Assembly: GCA_003451645.1 (NCBI GenBank)
Contig: DMER01000097.1
Span: 3,865-10,943, forward strand
From: Alphaproteobacteria bacterium
GTDB lineage: Bacteria > Pseudomonadota > Alphaproteobacteria > Micropepsales > Micropepsaceae
DNA: 7,079 nt
Reading direction: 5' to 3'
The notes beneath the pieces are model-generated. The model did no database searches and was not told the DNA's origin. It worked only from the letters and a program-made list of their open reading frames with translations. Made by a program: the position numbers and the translations under genes. Below, in pieces: positions 1 to 4,842 of this stretch. Numbering within the stretch: position 1 is the stretch's first letter; every line of letters begins with the position of its first letter.

Positions 1-479
1 TCGGCCATGTGCCGCTGCTGTTCGACCCGATGTTCGCCGACTACATGCAGGCCTACGGCGAGGGCGGACTGAAGGCGAGCCGGCTCGAAGCCTGCGAACG
101 CCTCGCGCGGCTGTACTGGTACACGGTGGAGTTCGGCCTGATCGCCACGCCGGCCGGTCTGCGCGCCTATGGCGCAGGCATCCTGTCGTCGGCCGGCGAG
201 CTTCGCTACAGCGTTCAGAGCCGCGAACCGCAGCGCCTGGGCTTCGACCTCGAGCGCATCATGCGCACGCGCTACCGCATCGACAGCTACCAGGCCAGCT
301 ACTTCGTGATCGACAGCTTCGATCAGCTCTTTGCCGAAACCTACAAGGATTTCGCACCGATCTATGAGAGCCTCAAGAGCGGGCCCACTTATGAGCCCGG
401 CCATGTTCTGTCCACGGACATTGTCCATCACCGGGGCACGCGGACCTATAAGGCGCACACCCATGCGCTCAGCGCATGA
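1..479 (+). CDS. phhA: Phenylalanine 4-hydroxylase, C-terminal part (5' end outside window)
   Basis: Only the last 158 residues are present; the first two bases complete a Phe codon. Phenylalanine hydroxylase turns phenylalanine into tyrosine using tetrahydropterin, O2 and a non-heme iron in the cytoplasm. The visible part opens with GHVPLLFDP, whose His is the second iron ligand of the family motif HExxxH. It continues with LARLYWYTVEFGL, whose Glu is the third iron ligand. The following RIDSYQASYFVIDSFDQL segment is typical of the monomeric bacterial enzymes, which lack the eukaryotic regulatory and tetramerisation parts. The TGA stop at 477-479 overlaps the ATG of the next gene (ATGA), so the downstream phosphodiesterase is probably translationally coupled. 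The family assignment is firm. The start, promoter and first iron ligand lie outside the window. Confidence 0.95.
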   Translation, partial: GHVPLLFDPMFADYMQAYGEGGLKASRLEACERLARLYWYTVEFGLIATPAGLRAYGAGILSSAGELRYSVQSREPQRLGFDLERIMRTRYRIDSYQASYFVIDSFDQLFAETYKDFAPIYESLKSGPTYEPGHVLSTDIVHHRGTRTYKAHTHALSA

Positions 480-1408
480 GCCGCCCGCTAAACATCGCCC
501 ATCGCGGCGGGGCGGGGCTTTGGCCTGAGAACACTATGGCCGCCTTTGCGGGCGCGGCCGCAATGGGCGCCCACGGGTTCGAACTCGATGTCCATATCAC
601 CCGCGATGGCGAGGTCGCGGTCTATCACGACGATGCGCTAAAGCCTGAGATCACCAGGGGGCCGGATGGCACTTGGATCACGCGCCGGGACATGCTCCTC
701 AAGGACATGACCTTTGCAGAGCTCCAAGCCTTTGACGTGGGGCGGGCGGCGCCGGGCAGCCGTTATGCGGCCGAGCATCCCGTAACCGCTTGGGCCGATG
801 GCGCGCGGGTTCCGCATTTGCGGGAGGTCTTGGCGCTTGTGCGCGGCACGCACTTGCAGGTGTGGATCGAGCTCAAGTCCAATTTTGTCGAGCCAGGCCG
901 CACGGTCGCGCCTTACGTTTTTGCCGAGAAGGTCGTGACCCTCATCCGCGCGGAGAGGGCGGAAGCCAATGTGGTCATTATCGGCTTTGATTGGCGGGCC
1001 TTGGTGGCAGCGCAGCGTCTCGCCCCTGATCTGCCCGTCTGGTTCACAACCTTGCCGCAAAGCTGGTTCGGGCCCGACGATCCCCCGCTTGCCCATTGGC
1101 CTCCGCCGGAGCCGCTCTATCACAAGTTTCGTGCTTGGGACCGGACCGAAGCGCCTTGGGCAGCCGGGTTTGACAAGGCGCGCCATGGCGGCCTCTTGCC
1201 TGCCATCAAGGCGTCCGGTGCCCAGGGCTGGTTTCCGTTCCATCCCGACCTTGACGCCTCATCGGTTGCGCGGGCCCGCGCGCATGGCCTCAAGGTGGGG
1301 GGCTGGACCGTCAATGCCGAGGCGGACATGCAACGCCTGATAGGCCTTGGCGTCGAGGCGATCTGTACCGACTATCCTGACAGGCTTGCCACCGCCTCAA
1401 GGTCATAA
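476..1408 (+). CDS. Glycerophosphodiester phosphodiesterase (GDPD family, cytoplasmic type)
   Basis: A 310-residue enzyme that hydrolyses glycerophosphodiesters to sn-glycerol 3-phosphate and an alcohol, in phospholipid turnover. The GDPD signature is complete. HRGG at residues 9-12 and PENT at 17-20 are followed by FELDVH, giving metal ligands E36 and D38. The second catalytic His is H51 in YHDD, with a further metal ligand in IELK (E132). The C-terminal half has the family's GWTVN and ICTDYPDRL strands. There is no signal peptide, so it resembles cytoplasmic UgpQ rather than periplasmic GlpQ. The ATG overlaps the phhA stop by 4 nt and has no clear Shine-Dalgarno of its own, consistent with translational coupling. 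Substrate preference cannot be read from the sequence. Confidence 0.93.
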   Translation: MSRPLNIAHRGGAGLWPENTMAAFAGAAAMGAHGFELDVHITRDGEVAVYHDDALKPEITRGPDGTWITRRDMLLKDMTFAELQAFDVGRAAPGSRYAAEHPVTAWADGARVPHLREVLALVRGTHLQVWIELKSNFVEPGRTVAPYVFAEKVVTLIRAERAEANVVIIGFDWRALVAAQRLAPDLPVWFTTLPQSWFGPDDPPLAHWPPPEPLYHKFRAWDRTEAPWAAGFDKARHGGLLPAIKASGAQGWFPFHPDLDASSVARARAHGLKVGGWTVNAEADMQRLIGLGVEAICTDYPDRLATASRS

Positions 1409-1419
1409 TTTTACGGAAA

Positions 1420-1448
1420 TTGCCTGACGCGATCAGGCCTGTTATCAG
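1420..1448 (+). promoter_or_regulatory. Possible promoter with an internal inverted repeat before the lipoprotein gene
   Basis: The 71-nt gap between the phosphodiesterase and the lipoprotein gene contains TTGCCT (1420-1425), a 17-nt spacer and TATCAG (1443-1448). Each hexamer matches the sigma-70 consensus at 4 of 6 positions. A perfect inverted repeat, GCCTGA-cgcga-TCAGGC (1422-1438), and an overlapping CAGGCCTG palindrome (1434-1441) lie inside it. The same dyad could instead be a hairpin ending the phhA-GDPD transcript, but no T-run follows it. Weak call either way. Confidence 0.3.
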
Positions 1449-1479
1449 GGTGGCGACGAGCCAAGCGGGGATTAAGGTG

Positions 1480-2082
1480 ATGACTGGGCTGGATGTGTTG
1501 CGAATTAGTTTGTTGGCGGGCGTGGCGGCGGCCTTGACCGCCTGTGGCACCGTTCAGGTCTTGCCCTCCAACAAGGAAATTACGGAATCGCCCTTCCAGG
1601 ACTACAAATCCGCCGAGGACGCTTACGCCAAGATCGTGCCCTTTCAGACCACGACCGATGAGCTCAAGGCCAAGGGCCTCGACCCTTACGCGACCCCCAA
1701 TATCCGTGTCTTGAATTACCTGGACCTTGTGCCACGCTTCTTGCCGCAGCAATCGGTCAAGAAGGAGGACCTCGATCCCGCAGTTCAGGCATGCCTATCC
1801 GCGCGCGAGCGGTGTCAGGGCTGGCTTGCCGAGCCCTCCCGGATCAGCCGCGACCGCACCGGCGATGTTGGCCTCGATGTGTTGGGCTTTCAGCGCGAAA
1901 CCACCTCAACGGGATGGAAGGCGCAAATGCTGGTCCTGATCCAGGACGATGTGGTCGTCTACAAATTGTGGTCCGGCACGCCCAATATCAATGAGGTCAA
2001 GCGCGACACCAAGCCTCTGGGTCCGCTCCAGGATCTCTCAGGTGCGGCTGCTGGGGCAGCATCCAAAGCCATCGTGCCTTAA
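1480..2082 (+). CDS. Predicted outer-membrane lipoprotein of unknown function (possibly BamE/SmpA-like fold)
   Basis: A 200-residue protein. I chose the ATG at 1480 because it gives a compact lipoprotein signal: a short N-terminus with one Arg, a hydrophobic stretch (residues 9-20) and lipobox LTAC with the acylated Cys at 22. GGGG lies about 8 nt upstream. An in-frame TTG at 1420 would add 20 non-hydrophobic residues. Position +2 is Gly, not Asp, so Lol export to the outer membrane is expected. Residues 54-69 (PFQTTTDELKAKGLDP) resemble the TT-x-x-L start of BamE/SmpA-type domains, and the C-terminal part has strand-like VLIQDDVVVYKLW. Two further Cys (105, 112) could form a disulfide. The stop overlaps the convergent permease stop by 4 nt. 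No function is assigned; the BamE-like idea is inference from pattern only. Confidence 0.78.
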   Translation: MTGLDVLRISLLAGVAAALTACGTVQVLPSNKEITESPFQDYKSAEDAYAKIVPFQTTTDELKAKGLDPYATPNIRVLNYLDLVPRFLPQQSVKKEDLDPAVQACLSARERCQGWLAEPSRISRDRTGDVGLDVLGFQRETTSTGWKAQMLVLIQDDVVVYKLWSGTPNINEVKRDTKPLGPLQDLSGAAAGAASKAIVP

Positions 2083-2861
2083 GGATTGAGCGCGCGCCAC
2101 CCCACATAGACCGCAACGGCCATGACCATGAGCGCAAAGGTCTGGCGCGCTACGCTTGCGCGCGGTGCCAGCCACTTTGCGGCCTGCATGCCCAGCATCC
2201 CTCCCACCGCGCCGCCCGCAAGCAGCAGGCCTGCGAGCCGCCAGTCGACCCACCCTGACCACGCATAATTGACCGAGGTCGCCGCACCAAAAAGGGTCAC
2301 CGATACCAATGACGATGCGGCCGCGTTGGCAATGGTCATGCCCGTTGCGAGCATCAGGCCCGGTACAATTAAGAAGCCTCCGCCGATGCCAAAGAACCCC
2401 GCCGCAAAGCCGGTCAGCAATCCCAACGGGGTCAGTCGTAGCATCAGGGCAGGCGTGATCGTCACATCGGGGTCACCCTCGCTTGCGGGCTTGCGCAACA
2501 TCGAGGCCGCGATCGCCAACATCGCCACCGCAAAGGCCAAGAGTAGATGCTGACCTGAGATAAGCTTGGCGAGGCTCGAGCCGCCAAGCGAGCCCACGAT
2601 GCCCGCTGCCGCAAAGGTCAGCGCGCAGGGCCATTTGACCCGGCCGCCCCGCCAATGACCAATCAGATTAAAGGCAGCGTTGGCAGCGACGGCAGCGCTC
2701 GATGTGCCTATGGCCACATGCGGGTCGCGCACGCCGACCGCATAGAGCAGGAGCGGAGCTGCCAGCACTGATCCACCGCCGCCAAAGGCCGCCAGCAACA
2801 GGCCGACCAATGCGCCACTCGCGAGCGCCATCCCTGCGGCCCATGCGTCCAATACGATCAT
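2079..2861 (-). CDS. TauE/SafE-family permease, probable sulfite exporter
   Basis: A 260-residue polytopic membrane protein. It carries the two glycine-rich motifs that mark the internally duplicated TauE/SafE family: AAFGGGGSVLAAP (residues 24-36) and GFFGIGGGFLIVP (155-167). About seven to eight hydrophobic helices surround them. Length is typical of the family (about 250-270). The ATG at 2861 overlaps the rhodanese stop (ATGA, 2858-2861), which fixes the start and indicates coupled translation in an arsR-rhodanese-permease operon. In BigR/SqrR-type operons such permeases are thought to export sulfite made by the persulfide dioxygenase; that role here is inferred from context. The stop shares TTAA (2079-2082) with the convergent lipoprotein gene, leaving no room for a separate terminator. 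Confidence 0.9.
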   Translation of the reverse strand: MIVLDAWAAGMALASGALVGLLLAAFGGGGSVLAAPLLLYAVGVRDPHVAIGTSSAAVAANAAFNLIGHWRGGRVKWPCALTFAAAGIVGSLGGSSLAKLISGQHLLLAFAVAMLAIAASMLRKPASEGDPDVTITPALMLRLTPLGLLTGFAAGFFGIGGGFLIVPGLMLATGMTIANAAASSLVSVTLFGAATSVNYAWSGWVDWRLAGLLLAGGAVGGMLGMQAAKWLAPRASVARQTFALMVMAVAVYVGWRALNP

Positions 2862-3388
2862 GCCGCGGCACGCCGGTTCCAGGGCATGGCTGCCAAAAGC
2901 TTGGCCATCCCGCACCACCCGCTCACGCCCGCAAAGGTCAGGCCCGCGCCCACAAAGGCCGACAACCCAATGAAAGCGGGATGGACAGTTTGGGCCAGCA
3001 CGACGCCGCTCAAGATCAGCATGCCTGCCGTGATCTGGACTTGCCGGTTGATCTCCAACGGCGCCGAGGCATCTGTCTGCACCGCTAACCCTGCCTGCTT
3101 CCACGCGTCGAGCCCGCCCTCCATGACATAGGCCGGACCATCAGCGAAGGCTGCTAATCTCGAGCAATTGGCACCTGTGCGGTTACCCGTGCGGCACTGG
3201 AACACGACGTCCTTGCCTGCCTCGAGTTTGACATGCGCGCTTTCCAGCTTTGACAGGGGTAGCGAGACGGCACCGTCAATGTGCTCGCGCGCATATTCGT
3301 CCGCCTCGCGAATGTCGACCAGGATCAAGCTGCGGTCTTTGAGACGCGCAGCGACAGTGTTGGGATCAAGGGCAGTTAAAGTCGCCAT
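2858..3388 (-). CDS. Rhodanese-like protein with C-terminal membrane anchor (YgaP-type, DUF2892)
   Basis: A 176-residue protein. Residues 5-105 form one rhodanese domain with the VDIRE motif (24-28), HIDGA (36-40) and the active-site loop C65-R-T-G-N-R-T71; Cys65 would carry the persulfide. Residues 112-172 are a DUF2892-type tail with two membrane helices (about 118-136 and 138-157), ending in the family's GWCGMAKLLAAMPWN. This is the layout of E. coli YgaP, an inner-membrane sulfurtransferase with a cytoplasmic catalytic domain. The start at 3388 is supported by GGAG 7 nt upstream. The gene begins 1 nt after the repressor stop (TGACATG) and ends in an ATGA overlap with the permease. It likely passes sulfane sulfur between thiols; the acceptor is not evident from the sequence. 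Confidence 0.93.
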   Translation of the reverse strand: MATLTALDPNTVAARLKDRSLILVDIREADEYAREHIDGAVSLPLSKLESAHVKLEAGKDVVFQCRTGNRTGANCSRLAAFADGPAYVMEGGLDAWKQAGLAVQTDASAPLEINRQVQITAGMLILSGVVLAQTVHPAFIGLSAFVGAGLTFAGVSGWCGMAKLLAAMPWNRRAAA

Positions 3389-3389
3389 G

Positions 3390-3707
3390 TCATTTCTCCG
3401 GACAATAGATGGACGCTAGGGTTTCGATGATCTTGACCGCGTTGGGATCGGCGATCCGGTAAAAGATGGTCTGGCCATCCCGCCTGGTCGTCACGATGCC
3501 CTCCTCTCTCAGCACAGCCAGATGCTGGGACAACGCCGATTGAGAGAGATCCAAGCGATCTTGCAGCGCACCAACGCTCAACTCGCCTGCCCCCAATTGG
3601 CACAACACCATCAGCCGCCGCTCATTCGATAAGGCTTTCAGCATCGCCGCCGCCTCAGCCGCGCTCGCCTCAAACTTCGCCAGGTTTCGTTTGGTCAAGG
3701 TCAACAT
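3390..3707 (-). CDS. ArsR/SmtB-type repressor, SqrR/BigR-like persulfide sensor
   Basis: A 105-residue winged-helix regulator. The HTH spans about residues 43-70, with recognition helix SQSALSQHLAVLRE (55-68), followed by the wing TTRRDGQTIFYRI. It lacks the CxC metal motif of ArsR/SmtB metal sensors. It has exactly two Cys, C36 in LMVLCQL and C102 in ASIYCPEK. Their 66-residue spacing equals that of the sensing pair in SqrR (C41/C107) and BigR (C42/C108), which form a tetrasulfide bridge with sulfane sulfur and leave DNA. It is first in a minus-strand operon with rhodanese and permease and divergent from a persulfide dioxygenase, as in BigR/SqrR regulons. It probably represses both arms through the dyad at 3714-3756. 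There is no good Shine-Dalgarno at the usual distance. Confidence 0.92.
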   Translation of the reverse strand: MLTLTKRNLAKFEASAAEAAAMLKALSNERRLMVLCQLGAGELSVGALQDRLDLSQSALSQHLAVLREEGIVTTRRDGQTIFYRIADPNAVKIIETLASIYCPEK

Positions 3708-3713
3708 GGCTCT

Positions 3714-3756
3714 CTATATATCACCTCTTGCTAATTTAGCAAGTACTAATATATAG
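3714..3756. promoter_or_regulatory. Symmetric operator and divergent promoters between repressor and dioxygenase
   Basis: A 17-bp perfect palindrome CTTGCTAA-T-TTAGCAAG (3727-3743) is flanked at equal distance by CTATATAT (3714-3721) and its reverse complement ATATATAG (3749-3756). All share the centre 3735. Read rightward this gives a -35 TTGCTA (3728-3733), a 16-nt spacer and a -10 TATATA (3750-3755) for the dioxygenase. Read leftward it gives the mirror image: -35 at 3742-3737 and -10 at 3720-3715 for the repressor operon. Both -35 boxes lie in the central palindrome, so one bound repressor dimer would block both promoters. The sequence symmetry is seen directly; the promoter and operator roles are inferred. 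Confidence 0.82.
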
Positions 3757-3772
3757 GATCGGCACCGTTACC

Positions 3773-3779
3773 AAAGGAG
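3773..3779 (+). promoter_or_regulatory. Shine-Dalgarno site of the dioxygenase gene
   Basis: AAAGGAG ends 8 nt before the ATG at 3788 and fixes that start. It lies in a leader of about 26 nt if transcription begins about 7 nt after the TATATA at 3750-3755. The divergent repressor gene has no comparable site. Confidence 0.85.
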
Positions 3780-3787
3780 CGCGCGCC

Positions 3788-4672
3788 ATGAGCCCGTCAC
3801 CAAATGTCCAAGCCTTTTTCGATCCCGCCACGGCGACCGTGACCTATCTGGTCAGCGATCCGGCTACCAAAGCGGCCGCGATCATCGATCCCGTCCTCGA
3901 TTACGAGCCCAAGGCGGCACTCACCTCCACGGCTTCCGCGGATGCGGTGTTACGCGCGGCGAAAGCGCAAGACCTGCAGGTCACCTGGATTTTGGAGACC
4001 CATGCGCATGCGGATCATCTGTCTGCGGCTCATTACTTGCGGGAAAAAGCCGGCGCCAAGGTCGGCATTGGCGGCAATATCGCTGTGGTGCAAAAGGTCT
4101 TCAAACCGCTTTTCCACGCGCAGGATGTGGTGGCCGATGGTAGCGCCTTCGAGGCGCTCTTCGAGGATGGTGAGCAGTTTCAGCTGGGCACCTTGAGCGT
4201 GCGTGTTATGCATACGCCGGGCCATACGCCCGCTTGCATTACATATGTGATCGGCGACGCGGCCTTTGTTGGCGATACTTTGTTCCAGCCGGATTACGGC
4301 ACTGCGCGTGCGGATTTTCCGGGCGGCGATGCCGCCACGCTTTACCGGTCGATCCGGCGCATTCTCGATTTGCCGCCCTCGACCCGTATCTTCACCGGCC
4401 ATGACTATCTGCCCGCTGGCCGCACCTTGCACGCCTGGGAGAGCACAGTCGCCGGTCAGCGCGCCCATAATGTCCACATCAAGGATGGCGTCAGCGAAGC
4501 GGACTTTGTCGCCATGCGCCATGCGCGTGATGCGAGCCTGGCCCCGCCGCTCCTAATCTTGCCCTCTTTGCAGGTCAATATTCGCGCAGGCGCCTTGCCG
4601 CCGCCAGACGATGACGGCCACGTCTATCTACGCCTGCCGGTGAACCGGCTGGGCCAGAGGCAGGCGGGCTAG
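3788..4672 (+). CDS. ETHE1-like persulfide dioxygenase (metallo-beta-lactamase fold)
   Basis: A 294-residue enzyme expected to oxidise glutathione persulfide with O2 to sulfite and glutathione in the cytoplasm. The metallo-beta-lactamase motifs are in order: T71-HAHADH (H72, H74, D76, H77), HTPGH (H142-H146), GDTLF (D163) and TGHDY (H205). By analogy with ETHE1, H72, H146 and D163 would hold the single iron. The C-terminal LPSLQVNIRAG and YLRLPVN segments are typical of this subfamily. It lacks the DUF442 domain fused in Xylella/Agrobacterium Blh; sulfur transfer here may fall to the separate rhodanese. The last 13 codons and the stop lie in a 47-bp repeat (4631-4677) recurring at 6118-6164, so the 3' end may have been replaced when the Fic island arrived. 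An alternative is a glyoxalase-II-like hydrolase, but the sulfur context argues against it. Confidence 0.93.
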   Translation: MSPSPNVQAFFDPATATVTYLVSDPATKAAAIIDPVLDYEPKAALTSTASADAVLRAAKAQDLQVTWILETHAHADHLSAAHYLREKAGAKVGIGGNIAVVQKVFKPLFHAQDVVADGSAFEALFEDGEQFQLGTLSVRVMHTPGHTPACITYVIGDAAFVGDTLFQPDYGTARADFPGGDAATLYRSIRRILDLPPSTRIFTGHDYLPAGRTLHAWESTVAGQRAHNVHIKDGVSEADFVAMRHARDASLAPPLLILPSLQVNIRAGALPPPDDDGHVYLRLPVNRLGQRQAG

Positions 4673-4677
4673 GGTTG
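4631..4677 (+). repeat. Left copy of 47-bp direct repeat flanking the fic island
   Basis: Matches 6118-6164 at 45 of 47 positions, offset by exactly 1487 bp. The differences are 4639 (G versus A) and 4654 (C versus A). It covers the last 13 codons (RLPVNRLGQRQAG), the TAG stop and 5 nt beyond. Inside are an 8-bp inverted repeat CGCCTGCC/GGCAGGCG (4631-4638 and 4659-4666) and a nested GCCGGT-ga-ACCGGC (4636-4649). Similarity ends at 4678 on the right and, apart from a short one-base-shifted match, at 4631 on the left. It behaves like an attachment-site half (attL-like); that label is inference. Confidence 0.9.
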
Positions 4678-4699
4678 GAACTCGTTTGGACCAGTTCCA
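4676..4699. repeat. Inverted repeat just after the dioxygenase stop
   Basis: TGGAACT (4676-4682) and AGTTCCA (4693-4699) can pair as a 7-bp stem with a 10-nt loop, 3 nt after the dioxygenase stop. It straddles the right edge of the left direct repeat. A second short stem, CACAA-tcgg-TTGTG (4705-4718), follows. No T-run follows either one, so if they end transcription it is not by a classic intrinsic terminator. Confidence 0.5.
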
Positions 4700-4782
4700 G
4701 TGGGCACAATCGGTTGTGTGAAGTGCACTCTGCCATGCCGCATCTTGGAGAGTATGTTTGCTTGAGAACGTGGCGGAGGCGC

Positions 4783-4832
4783 TTGTGACCCACTTTCGCG
4801 GAAATCTGTGTCACAAAATGTGTTGTGACCCA
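4783..4832. repeat. Three TTGTGAC repeats downstream of fic, one inverted
   Basis: TTGTGACCCA occurs at 4783-4792 and again at 4823-4832, 40 bp apart. The reverse complement GTCACAA lies between them at 4810-4816. The last two form a hairpin, GTCACAA-aatgtg-TTGTGAC (4810-4829), 14 nt beyond the fic stop. It could act as a weak terminator of fic, but the U-tract is missing. It could also be repeated protein-binding sites at the end of a decayed mobile element. Between this block and 4672 the remaining bases show no gene. Confidence 0.55.
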
Positions 4833-4842
4833 TTGATGGGCC

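Noticed and set aside
638..1243. A 201-codon minus-strand open frame opposite the phosphodiesterase
   Set aside because: It is the antisense shadow of a well-supported GDPD gene. It has no recognisable motif and is rich in Arg, Pro and Gly, as expected of GC-rich antisense frames.
2862..3104. An N-terminal extension of the permease frame to 3104
   Set aside because: The extra 81 codons overlap the rhodanese membrane tail, are not hydrophobic, and would abolish the clear ATGA junction at 2858-2861.
3727..3743. The CTTGCTAA-T-TTAGCAAG palindrome as an intrinsic terminator
   Set aside because: It lies between two divergent starts, is AT-rich and has no T-run immediately after the stem; an operator fits better.
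3950..4522. A 190-codon minus-strand open frame opposite the dioxygenase
   Set aside because: It lies wholly inside a gene with all its catalytic motifs and shows no domain of its own.
4575..4814. A 79-codon minus-strand frame running across the left repeat and the island edge
   Set aside because: It overlaps the dioxygenase C-terminus in antisense, has no ribosome-binding site or motif, and reads through both inverted repeats.
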